This document shows positions 36,759 through 45,503 of a stretch of DNA of 64,000 bases, piece by piece. Made by a program: the position numbers and the translations under genes. The number at the start of each line of letters is the position of its first letter. The stretch's first letter is position 1. The notes under the pieces were generated by a model. It made no database searches. It worked only from the letters and a program-made list of their open reading frames with translations, and was not told the origin of the DNA. The stretch covers positions 1,302,001-1,366,000 of the forward strand of contig NZ_JQNQ01000001.1 in assembly GCF_000745315.1 (NCBI RefSeq). Direction: 5' to 3'. The stretch is from Salegentibacter sp. Hel_I_6 (lineage in GTDB: Bacteria > Bacteroidota > Bacteroidia > Flavobacteriales > Flavobacteriaceae).

Positions 36759-38012
36759 TTACATTCCTGTCCTAATCGCTTCCACCGGATCTAATTTTGA
36801 AGCCGAAATTGCAGGAATAATCCCAGAAATCAAACCAATTATTGCTGATACCGTTAAGCCTATGAACATATTCCATGAGGAAAGTACAAATTGAAAATCG
36901 CCGGTAAATTGTGAAGCCGCGAGCGAAACCAGCCATACAAGCCCGAGTCCAACTAATCCTCCAATGACAGCCAGAATAACAGCTTCAAACAAAAATTGAA
37001 ATAGTATAAACTTATTTTTTGCTCCAAGAGACTTCTGGATTCCAATTAAATTGGTTCGCTCTTTTACACTTACGAACATAATATTTGCAATCCCGAAGCC
37101 ACCAACCAGTAGTGAAAAACCGCTGATTATCAATCCTATGAAATTTAGTTGTCCGGTAATATTATCTATAAAATCGGCAAAACCCTGTAACTGATTTACA
37201 AAGAAATTATTGATATCTCCGGGTTTAATTCCGCGGTAATTTCTAAGTTGTTGCTCTAAAACTGCTATATATTCGGCATTATCAACATCATCTTCAGGCT
37301 TTAAAATCAACTGCGGAAAAACGCCCTTATTGTTATCGCCATAAACTCTTCTCACAATATTTGCAGGTACGAATACCTGGCCATCTCTAGAGCCACCAAA
37401 TAAGCTTGCCCCTTGTTTTTTAAGCACGCCAATCACAGTAAGTTTCCTACCGTAAAGTCGTACTTCTTTTCCAAGAGGGTTAAGGCCTTCGAAAAGATTA
37501 TTTGCAATTTCGTGTCCAAGAACAATTACCGGCGAACCGCTAACCGATTCCGATTCATTAAAGAAACGTCCATCTTCCAATTCCAGTGCTTCAATATCAT
37601 AATATTCGTGGGTAATTGCGCCAACTCCAACACCGGTGCTGGTAACATCCTGGTGTTTTATAGATTCATCGGGAACTCCAATGGTAAAACTTATAGATTC
37701 TGTATTTGGAAGATTCCTTTTTAAGTATTGATATTCATCATAAGAGACATCTGGAAACTGCTGCCGTTTCCATTGCGGAATCTCGGTAGGCCCAAAAGAA
37801 AAACGCATTACAATAATTGTGCTGTTATCCAAAGCGCTTAAACTTCCTTTTACTTCGCGTTCTAAAGAATCTACTGCGGCAAGTACGCCAATAATAGAAA
37901 AGATCCCAATAGTAACGCCCAACAAGGAAAGAAAAGTTCTTAGTTTGTTGTTTTTTAATGCGTTGATCGCAAAATTAAAACTCTCTTTAAGTACGCGTAG
38001 ATATATTAGCAT
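36759..38012 (-). CDS. MacB-type ABC transporter permease
   Basis: A 417-residue FtsX-like permease. The start at 38012 (MLIYLRVLKESF) is preferred over an upstream Met because it begins the usual amphipathic segment before TM1. TM1 (LSLLGVTIGIFSIIGVLAAV) is followed by a large periplasmic MacB_PCD domain (about 60-270), then three helices in the FtsX domain (about 285-415) ending in SASKLDPVEAIRTGM, the standard C-terminus. No ATPase is encoded beside it, so the partner must lie elsewhere. Substrate unknown. Confidence 0.9.
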   Translation of the reverse strand: MLIYLRVLKESFNFAINALKNNKLRTFLSLLGVTIGIFSIIGVLAAVDSLEREVKGSLSALDNSTIIVMRFSFGPTEIPQWKRQQFPDVSYDEYQYLKRNLPNTESISFTIGVPDESIKHQDVTSTGVGVGAITHEYYDIEALELEDGRFFNESESVSGSPVIVLGHEIANNLFEGLNPLGKEVRLYGRKLTVIGVLKKQGASLFGGSRDGQVFVPANIVRRVYGDNNKGVFPQLILKPEDDVDNAEYIAVLEQQLRNYRGIKPGDINNFFVNQLQGFADFIDNITGQLNFIGLIISGFSLLVGGFGIANIMFVSVKERTNLIGIQKSLGAKNKFILFQFLFEAVILAVIGGLVGLGLVWLVSLAASQFTGDFQFVLSSWNMFIGLTVSAIIGLISGIIPAISASKLDPVEAIRTGM

Positions 38013-38222
38013 AATTAATAAAGCTCGGGAAAACCCACGAGACATTGGGTTGAATAATTAAATCATTTTAGTGCCTAAGGCGGTACATTTCAAATCCTAA
38101 TTAGTGCGTAAATAAATTCGGGATTTTTATGTGCTTAGAGGTATGACGCCCGGCTTTAAAATTCGTTACAAAATTTCTGGATAAATAAAAGAAATGCCTT
38201 TTATGTTTTTGGCTTAAATACT

Positions 38223-38230
38223 TACTTTTG
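38223..38230 (+). promoter_or_regulatory. -7 box upstream of purH
   Basis: TACTTTTG matches TAnnTTTG, 22 nt before the purH start at 38253. The -33 region reads TTT/TTA rather than TTG. It probably drives the purH-mreBCD-mrdA-rodA cluster. Confidence 0.6.
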
Positions 38231-38252
38231 CCACTTTAACAAACACAACACA

Positions 38253-39785
38253 ATGAGCGACTTAAAAAAAGCAACATCTGCCTTAATTTCTGTATTTAGC
38301 AAAGATGGCCTGGAACCCATCGTAAAAAAACTTAATGACCTGGGAATCACTATATATTCTACCGGGGGAACTGAAAAATTTATTACAGATCTTGGTATTG
38401 AAGTAGTACCTGTTGAAGATGTGACTTCATATCCTTCAATTTTAGGTGGAAGGGTGAAAACGCTGCATCCAAAAGTTTTTGGCGGAATTTTAAATCGCCA
38501 GGATCATGAAGGTGATGTAAAGGAACTTGCTGAATACGAAATTCCGCAGTTAGACATTGTGATTGTAGACCTTTACCCTTTTGAAAAGACCGTTGCATCG
38601 GGAGCTTCAGAAGAAGATATTATCGAAAAAATAGATATCGGCGGGATTTCGCTTATTCGCGCTGCTGCAAAGAATTTTAAAGACGTGCTTTGTGTTTCTT
38701 CGGTAGAAGATTATAAAGATTTTGAAAATTTATTGATCGAAAAAAATGGTGAAACCAGTCTTGCCGATCGAAAACTTTTTGCCGGAAAAGCTTTTAATAT
38801 CTCTTCGCATTATGATACTGCAATTTTCAACTATTTTAATGCTGAAGAAGAGATTGAAGTTTACAAAGAAAGTATTCAAAACGGAAAAACGCTTCGTTAT
38901 GGAGAAAATCCGCATCAGAAAGGCCAGTTTTTTGGTGATTTTAACGCAATGTTCGATAAACTTCACGGAAAAGAACTTTCTTACAACAACCTGTTAGATG
39001 TTGATGCAGCGGTAAACCTCATCAATGAATTTAAAGGCGAAGCGCCAACATTTGCGATTCTAAAACATAATAATGCCTGTGGTTTAGCTCAACGTGACAC
39101 CGTTCACCAGGCTTATGCAGATGCTTTAGCCGGCGATCCTGTTTCAGCTTTTGGTGGTGTTTTAATTAGTAATGTTGAAATTGATAAAACTACTGCTGAA
39201 GAAATTCATAAATTATTCTGCGAAGTAGTGATTGCTCCTTCATTTTCTACTGAAGCCGAAGATATCCTGAAAGGGAAAAAGAACAGAATTTTATTAATTC
39301 AGAAAGAAATTGAACTTCCGCAGAAGCAGGTTAGAACCTGCTTAAATGGAGTTTTAGTTCAGGATAAAGATCATAAAACAGATGCAGCTGAAGATTTAAA
39401 GCAAGCTACAAACAATAATCCAACCGATGAGGAGTTATCTGACCTGTTGTTTGCTTCCAAAATTTGTAAACACACAAAATCTAACACCATCGTTTTAGCA
39501 AAGAACAAACAATTGTGTGCCAGTGGAACCGGGCAAACTTCTCGTGTAGATGCGCTAACGCACAGTATAGCGAAGGCTAAATCTTTTGATTTTGATTTAA
39601 AAGGTGCGGTTATGGCGAGTGATGCATTTTTCCCTTTCCCAGATTGCGTGGAGATAGCCGGAAACGCGGGAATTTCAGCAGTAATCCAGCCTGGAGGATC
39701 TATAAAAGATCAGCTTAGTATAGATTATTGCAACCAAAATAATATAGCGATGGTGATGACGGGAACACGCCATTTTAAACATTAA
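38253..39785 (+). CDS. purH: bifunctional AICAR transformylase / IMP cyclohydrolase
   Basis: A 510-residue enzyme for the last two steps of IMP synthesis. The N-terminal MGS-like IMP cyclohydrolase domain (about 1-195) has STGGT and GGRVKTLHPKVFGGIL; the C-terminal AICAR transformylase domain has LRYGENPHQKGQF, AILKHNNACGLA, GTGQTSRVDA and DAFFPFPD, ending in MTGTRHFKH as in the family. mreB follows after 38 bases, which is the usual flavobacterial order. Confidence 0.97.
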   Translation: MSDLKKATSALISVFSKDGLEPIVKKLNDLGITIYSTGGTEKFITDLGIEVVPVEDVTSYPSILGGRVKTLHPKVFGGILNRQDHEGDVKELAEYEIPQLDIVIVDLYPFEKTVASGASEEDIIEKIDIGGISLIRAAAKNFKDVLCVSSVEDYKDFENLLIEKNGETSLADRKLFAGKAFNISSHYDTAIFNYFNAEEEIEVYKESIQNGKTLRYGENPHQKGQFFGDFNAMFDKLHGKELSYNNLLDVDAAVNLINEFKGEAPTFAILKHNNACGLAQRDTVHQAYADALAGDPVSAFGGVLISNVEIDKTTAEEIHKLFCEVVIAPSFSTEAEDILKGKKNRILLIQKEIELPQKQVRTCLNGVLVQDKDHKTDAAEDLKQATNNNPTDEELSDLLFASKICKHTKSNTIVLAKNKQLCASGTGQTSRVDALTHSIAKAKSFDFDLKGAVMASDAFFPFPDCVEIAGNAGISAVIQPGGSIKDQLSIDYCNQNNIAMVMTGTRHFKH

Positions 39786-39823
39786 TTTATTACATTTACC
39801 AAACCTCAATACCAAAACAAACC

Positions 39824-40852
39824 ATGGGATTTTTTGACTTTCTCATTGAAGAAATAGCAATAGATTTAGGAACTGCGAACACACTAATTATCCACAACGA
39901 TAAAGTAGTTGTAGACAGTCCTTCTATCGTTGCACGAGACCGTACTACGGGAAAAATTACCGCAGTAGGGAAAGAAGCTGCGATGATGCAGGGAAAAACC
40001 CATGAAAACATCAAAACCATTCGTCCGTTAAAAGATGGGGTAATTGCCGATTTTGATGCCAGTGAGAAAATGCTCACTATGTTCATTAAAGAAATTCCGG
40101 CACTTAAGAAAAAGATGTTCACCCCTGCGCTTAGAATGGTGATTTGTATTCCATCTGGAATTACAGAGGTTGAGATGCGTGCGGTTAAGGAGAGTGCAGA
40201 AAGAGTTAATGGGAAAGAGGTTTATCTTATTCACGAGCCTATGGCTGCTGCAATTGGTATTGGAGTAGACATTATGCAGCCAAAAGGAAATATGATTGTT
40301 GATATAGGTGGTGGTACTACCGAAATCGCGGTAATTGCACTTGGTGGAATTGTTTGTGATAAATCGGTTAAAATTGCCGGTGATGTTTTCACCAACGATA
40401 TTGTATATTATATGCGTACCCAGCATAACCTTTATGTTGGAGAGCGCACTGCGGAAAAAATAAAAATTCAGATTGGTGCGGCGACTGAAGATTTAGAAGT
40501 TCCGCCAGAAGAAATGAGCGTACAGGGGCGTGACCTTTTAACCGGAAAACCAAAACAGGTAAATATTTCATATAGAGAAATTGCGAAAGCTTTAGACAAA
40601 TCTATTTTAAGAATAGAAGATGCGGTAATGGAAACCTTATCCCAAACTCCGCCCGAGCTTGCAGCCGATATTTATAATACTGGTATTTATCTTGCCGGTG
40701 GTGGTTCTATGCTTAGAGGTTTAGATAAGCGGTTATCACAAAAGACCGATCTTCCGGTTTATATTGCTGAAGATCCTTTAAGAGCCGTAGTAAGAGGAAC
40801 CGGAATATGCTTAAAGAACCTAAGTCGCTATAAGGGGATTTTGATAAAGTAG
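39824..40852 (+). CDS. mreB: rod shape-determining protein, actin homologue
   Basis: A 342-residue bacterial actin. Phosphate 1 motif IAIDLGTANTLI (about 9-20), phosphate 2 motif DIGGGTTEIAVI (about 160) and the adenosine motif LAGGGSMLRGLD (about 290) are intact. It polymerises on the inner membrane and organises the elongasome. It is followed at once by mreC, whose unusual Shine-Dalgarno overlaps the mreB stop codon. Confidence 0.97.
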   Translation: MGFFDFLIEEIAIDLGTANTLIIHNDKVVVDSPSIVARDRTTGKITAVGKEAAMMQGKTHENIKTIRPLKDGVIADFDASEKMLTMFIKEIPALKKKMFTPALRMVICIPSGITEVEMRAVKESAERVNGKEVYLIHEPMAAAIGIGVDIMQPKGNMIVDIGGGTTEIAVIALGGIVCDKSVKIAGDVFTNDIVYYMRTQHNLYVGERTAEKIKIQIGAATEDLEVPPEEMSVQGRDLLTGKPKQVNISYREIAKALDKSILRIEDAVMETLSQTPPELAADIYNTGIYLAGGGSMLRGLDKRLSQKTDLPVYIAEDPLRAVVRGTGICLKNLSRYKGILIK

Positions 40853-40858
40853 GAGGAG
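40851..40858 (+). promoter_or_regulatory. canonical Shine-Dalgarno before mreC
   Basis: AGGAGGAG lies 7-9 nt before the mreC ATG (40866) and overlaps the TAG stop of mreB. It is complementary to the 16S 3' end (CACCTCCTTTCT). Such strong SD sequences are rare in Bacteroidota, and I see no other one this good in the window. Confidence 0.6.
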
Positions 40859-40865
40859 TAGTTTT

Positions 40866-41690
40866 ATGCAGCAAATTTTCAATTTTCTTATCAGGAATAA
40901 GAACACGATCTTATTCTTATTTTTGCTTGCATTGTCTGTATTTTTCACGATTCAAACCCATTCTTTCCATAAAAGCAGCTTTATTAGTTCGGCCAACAGT
41001 CTAACCGGTGGGGTTTATTCCTGGGCTAACGATTTCGATAAGTACATGCATTTAGATGAGTACAACGAGCGCTTAATGGAAGAAAATAAACAGCTTCGCA
41101 ACGTACTCACAAATTTAAACGATACAATTTCTGTAGAAAACTATACAGACACTTCCAGTTTTGATGGTATCTATTATTTTAGAACAGCAAGGGTAATCAA
41201 TAACAATTACGCTAAACCGAATAATTTCCTCACACTAAATCAAGGAAAAGAAGCAGGAATAAAATCTGAATTTGGAGTGATTACCAGTAAAGGAGTTATT
41301 GGTATTGTAGACCGTGTTAATAACCGCTTTTCTCGTGTAATTTCAATTTTAAATTCAGAATCAAAGATTAATGCTCAACTGAATAAAAGCAATCATTTTG
41401 GAAGTTTAATCTGGAATGGTGAAGATCCTAATATTGTTCAGTTAGTAGATGTACCCAGGCAGGCCCCGGTAAAAAAAGGTGACACTATTGTAACCGGAGG
41501 TAGGTCTTTAATTTTCCCGGAAGGGATACTTATAGGTCGTATTGAAGATTTTAAACTGGATCAAAGTGAAAGCTATTACACCATTAATGTGAAGCTCTTT
41601 AATGATATGACCAATATTGGTTATGTATATGTTATTGAAAATCGTGATAAAGAAGAAATAAAGGAATTAGAAGGGGAAGATGAACAATAA
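40866..41690 (+). CDS. mreC: rod shape-determining protein MreC
   Basis: A 274-residue periplasmic elongasome scaffold. One N-terminal membrane helix (about 14-32), a coiled coil (about 65-85, EYNERLMEENKQLRNVL) and the double beta-barrel with ARVINNNYAKPNNFLTLNQG and KGDTIVTGGRSLIFPEGILI are as expected. The acidic tail ends in EDEQ and overlaps mreD by 11 bases. Translation is probably helped by the SD at 40851. Confidence 0.94.
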   Translation: MQQIFNFLIRNKNTILFLFLLALSVFFTIQTHSFHKSSFISSANSLTGGVYSWANDFDKYMHLDEYNERLMEENKQLRNVLTNLNDTISVENYTDTSSFDGIYYFRTARVINNNYAKPNNFLTLNQGKEAGIKSEFGVITSKGVIGIVDRVNNRFSRVISILNSESKINAQLNKSNHFGSLIWNGEDPNIVQLVDVPRQAPVKKGDTIVTGGRSLIFPEGILIGRIEDFKLDQSESYYTINVKLFNDMTNIGYVYVIENRDKEEIKELEGEDEQ

Positions 41691-42186
41691 TATTCTAAAA
41701 AATATCATCAGATTTGCAGGGCTTGTATTTTTACAGGTTTTGATCCTGAATAATATCAACTTATTAGGCTACATAAATCCCTATCTTTATGTGCTATTCA
41801 TTTTACTTTATCCCTTTAACAGCAATCATAGTCTATTTTTAGTTCTTGCTTTCTTACTGGGTTTTAGTATAGATCTTTTTGAAGATAGTGGGGGTATGCA
41901 TGCCGCTGCATGTTTGGTTACCGCATTTATTAGGCCTAACCTACTAAGGTTCTCTTTTGGGATAAGCTATGATCACCAAAATTTAAGACTTTCTACCACG
42001 CCATTTGGTGCCCGGTTAAGCTATATTTTTATCAGTATAATAATTCATCATTTTATCTTATTTTTCTTGGAAATGTTCAGCTTTAGTCATATAATAATAG
42101 TCCTTAAAAAAACGTTTCTTTCAGGGATCTTCAGTGTTATTTTGATTATTCTAAGTCTGGCAGTTTTCAGCAAAAAATATAGATGA
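41680..42186 (+). CDS. mreD: rod shape-determining protein MreD
   Basis: A 168-residue protein with about five or six membrane helices, typical of MreD in size and topology (NINLLGYINPYLYVLFILLYPF near the start, GFSIDLFEDSGGMHAAACLV in the middle). It overlaps mreC by 11 bases and mrdA by 4 (ATGA), so the three are translationally coupled. Confidence 0.88.
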   Translation: MNNNILKNIIRFAGLVFLQVLILNNINLLGYINPYLYVLFILLYPFNSNHSLFLVLAFLLGFSIDLFEDSGGMHAAACLVTAFIRPNLLRFSFGISYDHQNLRLSTTPFGARLSYIFISIIIHHFILFFLEMFSFSHIIIVLKKTFLSGIFSVILIILSLAVFSKKYR

Positions 42187-44051
42187 GAAAATTACTTTTA
42201 TACATTATCATTCTTACCACCGGCATCATATTTCTTGCCCGGCTTTTCTATCTACAAATAATGGATGATTCTTTTGTGGTTAGATCTCAGGACAACGCAA
42301 TTGAAGTGGTTTACGATTACCCGCAACGCGGTTATATTTCAGACCGAAATGGAAACCTGATGGTTTCTAACCAGCCGTCTTATGATGTGATGGCAATACC
42401 CAGAAATCTCAAACCTTTTGATACTACTGAATTTTGCGAAATCTTAAGTATCGAACCAGAAGAATTGGGCAAACGGCTTGATAAGGCTAAAATCTACTCC
42501 CCTATTCTTCCATCGGTTATTATCCCGCAACTCACCAAATCTGAATATGCATACTTGCAGGAGAAAATGCGTAAGTATGATGGGTTTTATATTCAAAAAC
42601 GTTCCTTGAGGGATTATCAGGTAGATCATAGTGCAAATGTTCTGGGGTTTATTGCCCAGGTAAATCAGAAAAAAGTTAACGAAGATCCTTATTATATTTC
42701 TGGTGACCTTATTGGTAGAATCGGAGTCGAAAGTGTCTATGAAGAATTATTGCGCGGAGAAAAAGGTGTAAAATACATCCAAAAAGATCGTTTCAATAGG
42801 GACATCGGACCTTTTAAAGACGGAATTTATGATACATTACCTACCAAAGGAAAAGATATTAAAATCACGATTGATGCCGAGCTTCAGGCTTACGGGGAGA
42901 AATTGATGGAGAACAAACGAGGCGGTATTGTTGCCATAGAACCTGGAAGTGGAGAAATTTTGTCTCTGGTCACTGCTCCCACTTATGATCCTGCATTGTT
43001 AGTGGGCAGAAAAAGATCTCGTAATTATACCAGGCTTTATTATGATTCTATAGCCAATCCACTATATGATCGCGGTATTTTGGCCGAATATCCTCCAGGT
43101 TCTCCATTTAAGACTTTAACCGGGTTAATTGGTTTACAGGAAGGCGTTATAGACATCGATGACAGGTTTTCCTGTAATAACGGTTATAATTACGGGGCCA
43201 GGCGTCCATTAGGCTGTCATGCACACCCGAGCCCTCTAAATTTGATTCCCGGAATTGCTAATTCCTGTAATTCATATTTCGCCCAGGTTTATCGTAAAAC
43301 CATAGAAAAATATCCAACACCGCAGGAAGGAATGGATACCTGGAACAAGCATCTAAAAAGTTTTGGTTTGGGACAGTTTATGGGAAATGATCTTAGTACA
43401 GGAAGAGCCGGAAAAATTCCGGATGCCGATTATTATAACCGAATCTATAATTACCCAACGTACAAGTGGTATTCTACTGCCACAATATCTAACGCTATTG
43501 GCCAGGGAGAGATTCTAATGACACCAATTCAATTAGCCAACATGACAGCTACCATCGCAAACCGCGGCTGGTATTATACCCCTCACATCTTAAAAGAAGT
43601 TGAAGGAGAGCCCATAAAAGAAGAAAGGTTCACCGTGAAAAATCATACTAGCGTTGATTCAAAACATTTTGAGCCTATTGTTGTGGGAATGCATGAAGTA
43701 TATAAAAGTGGAACCGCACGAAGCTTACAAGTACCGGGAATTGAAATAGCCGGCAAAACAGGAACAGCAGAAAATTATACCAAAATAGACGGCAAAAGAA
43801 CGCAACTTACAGATCACTCAATTTTTGTAGCCTTCGCTCCCGTAGATAACCCCAAAATAGCAATTGCCGTATTTGTAGAAAATGGATACTGGGGAAGTCG
43901 GTATGCGGGAAGAATTGCAAGTTTAATGGTAGAAAAATATATCAAAAAAGAAATAACAAGAAAAGATATGGAAGACTGGATCTTAAAAAACAGTCTCGAA
44001 GAAGAATATGCAAAACCCTTAAGTGGAGAACCTTTTATAATTAATCGCTAA
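42183..44051 (+). CDS. mrdA: penicillin-binding protein 2 (elongasome transpeptidase)
   Basis: A 622-residue class B PBP. One N-terminal membrane helix (about 3-22), a dimerisation/pedestal region with YPQRGYISDRNGNLMVSN, then the transpeptidase domain: SxxK is SPFK (Ser307, Lys310) in place of the more common STFK, SxN is SCN at 361-363, and KTG is in AGKTGTAEN. It crosslinks peptidoglycan during elongation with RodA as glycosyltransferase partner. rodA begins immediately after its stop. Confidence 0.96.
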   Translation: MRKLLLYIIILTTGIIFLARLFYLQIMDDSFVVRSQDNAIEVVYDYPQRGYISDRNGNLMVSNQPSYDVMAIPRNLKPFDTTEFCEILSIEPEELGKRLDKAKIYSPILPSVIIPQLTKSEYAYLQEKMRKYDGFYIQKRSLRDYQVDHSANVLGFIAQVNQKKVNEDPYYISGDLIGRIGVESVYEELLRGEKGVKYIQKDRFNRDIGPFKDGIYDTLPTKGKDIKITIDAELQAYGEKLMENKRGGIVAIEPGSGEILSLVTAPTYDPALLVGRKRSRNYTRLYYDSIANPLYDRGILAEYPPGSPFKTLTGLIGLQEGVIDIDDRFSCNNGYNYGARRPLGCHAHPSPLNLIPGIANSCNSYFAQVYRKTIEKYPTPQEGMDTWNKHLKSFGLGQFMGNDLSTGRAGKIPDADYYNRIYNYPTYKWYSTATISNAIGQGEILMTPIQLANMTATIANRGWYYTPHILKEVEGEPIKEERFTVKNHTSVDSKHFEPIVVGMHEVYKSGTARSLQVPGIEIAGKTGTAENYTKIDGKRTQLTDHSIFVAFAPVDNPKIAIAVFVENGYWGSRYAGRIASLMVEKYIKKEITRKDMEDWILKNSLEEEYAKPLSGEPFIINR

Positions 44052-45299
44052 ATGGGTAAAAACGCAGTAGGATTTGATTGGATTACTATATTAATTTACC
44101 TCTTGTTAGTAGGTTTTGGCTGGGCTAATATTTATTCAGCATCTTTAATAGAAGGAACTTCGGGTTTCTTTGAGTTCAACCAAATTTATAGCAAGCAGGG
44201 ACTTTGGATTATCCTGAGTATTTTTCTTATAATTATACTACTATCCATTGAAGCAAAATTCTATCAGCGCTTTTCCAGTGTCATTTATGCCATAAGTTTA
44301 ATAAGTTTAGCGGGATTATTTATTTTCGGAAGCACCATTGCAGGGCAAACGGCCTGGTACCAGATAGGTCCAATTAGCATTCAACCTGCTGAATTTGCGA
44401 AAGCAGCAACAGCACTTGCAGTGGCAAAATATCTAAGTGGAATTCAAACCAATATCAAGGATTTCAAACACCAATTACGGGTTTTTTTTATTATTGGTTT
44501 ACCCATGATACTTGTACTATTGCAACCTGATGCCGGAAGCGCAATGGTATATTTCTCTTTTGCATTTGCACTTTATCGCGAAGGCTTACATTTTGCGTAT
44601 TTACTCCTTGGTTTTTTCGCAGCTTCCTTATTTGTAGCCACCCTTGCCTTTGGCCCATTATGGGTAATTGGTGGCGTACTTTTAATTTTAATTCTTACAT
44701 ATTTGAAGAATCTAAAAAGACGCCCTAACATCATTAAATATCTCTTTTTCGCGGCAGTTGCCGTTGGGTTTTCACTTTCGGTTAATTATGTATTTGAGAA
44801 TGTATTTAAGCAACATCACCGGGATCGCTTTAATATCGTATTAGGCAAAGAAGTAGATTCTCGAGGTATTGGATACAATACCAACCAAAGTGAAATTGCT
44901 ATTGGTAGTGGTGGTATATTTGGAAAAGGCTGGACTGAAGGCACCCAAACCAAAGGCCATTTTGTACCAGAACAACATACCGATTATATTTTTAGTACCG
45001 TAGGAGAAGAATGGGGCTTCCTGGGAAGTACTTTTATTTTAAGCCTTTTTATTTTACTAATGCTAAGACTACTTTATTTGGCAGAAAGGCAGCGTTCTAC
45101 CTTTACCCGCGTATATGGTTACGGGGTTATTGGTATTATATTTATGCACTTTTTGGTTAATATAGGGATGGTTATTGGCATTTTCCCAACCGTTGGTATC
45201 CCACTCCCCTTTTTAAGTTATGGAGGCTCCGGGCTTTGGGCATTTACAATCCTGCTCTTTATTTTTATTAAGCTAGATGCCGATAGGATGTCTTACTAA
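44052..45299 (+). CDS. rodA: SEDS peptidoglycan glycosyltransferase RodA
   Basis: A 415-residue SEDS protein with about ten membrane helices. Family motifs: GQTAWYQIGPISIQPAEFAK, the LLQPDAGSAMVYF segment with the catalytic Asp, and FVPEQHTDYIFSTVGEEWGFLG, followed by PTVGIPLPFLSYGGSG near the end. It polymerises lipid II in the elongasome with PBP2. It is the last gene of the purH-rodA cluster; a 26-codon frame on the other strand overlaps its stop. Confidence 0.95.
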   Translation: MGKNAVGFDWITILIYLLLVGFGWANIYSASLIEGTSGFFEFNQIYSKQGLWIILSIFLIIILLSIEAKFYQRFSSVIYAISLISLAGLFIFGSTIAGQTAWYQIGPISIQPAEFAKAATALAVAKYLSGIQTNIKDFKHQLRVFFIIGLPMILVLLQPDAGSAMVYFSFAFALYREGLHFAYLLLGFFAASLFVATLAFGPLWVIGGVLLILILTYLKNLKRRPNIIKYLFFAAVAVGFSLSVNYVFENVFKQHHRDRFNIVLGKEVDSRGIGYNTNQSEIAIGSGGIFGKGWTEGTQTKGHFVPEQHTDYIFSTVGEEWGFLGSTFILSLFILLMLRLLYLAERQRSTFTRVYGYGVIGIIFMHFLVNIGMVIGIFPTVGIPLPFLSYGGSGLWAFTILLFIFIKLDADRMSY

Positions 45300-45376
45300 T
45301 TGCAGCGCTCAGTCAATATTAATAAGGCTGCCACAGCAAGAATAATTAAAGGATAGATATATTTTCTCTTTGGCAT
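45296..45376 (-). CDS. possible 26-residue single-TM peptide
   Basis: The minus strand encodes a peptide starting MPKRKYIYP, then one hydrophobic stretch (LIILAVAALLILT) and the tail ERCN. The layout of a basic N-terminus, one membrane helix and a short polar tail is that of small membrane proteins. It lies downstream of the ctp terminator and overlaps the rodA stop by 4 bases. A weak -7-like TAAATTCG precedes it. Conservation is untested, so it may be a chance frame. Confidence 0.35.
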   Translation of the reverse strand: MPKRKYIYPLIILAVAALLILTERCN

Positions 45377-45444
45377 ACTGCGAATTTAATTATTTTCCTG
45401 CAATTTTTAACTGTATATTTCTTTCAGCAATAATTATAGAGCAC

Positions 45445-45476
45445 AAAAAAAGTGCTCCATTCCTGAAGCACTTTTC
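45445..45476 (-). terminator. rho-independent terminator after ctp
   Basis: On the minus strand AAAAGTGCT-TCAGGAATGG-AGCACTTTTTTT: a 9-bp stem with a T run, 28 bases after the ctp stop. It could also act weakly on rodA transcripts from the other side. Confidence 0.85.
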
Positions 45477-45503
45477 CTATCATTTTTATAAACTTCTATT
45501 CAA

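Noticed and set aside
40028..40426. 132-codon frame antisense to mreB
   Set aside because: Overlaps the conserved actin-fold motifs of mreB, and its Asn/His/Ser-rich translation has no recognisable domain.
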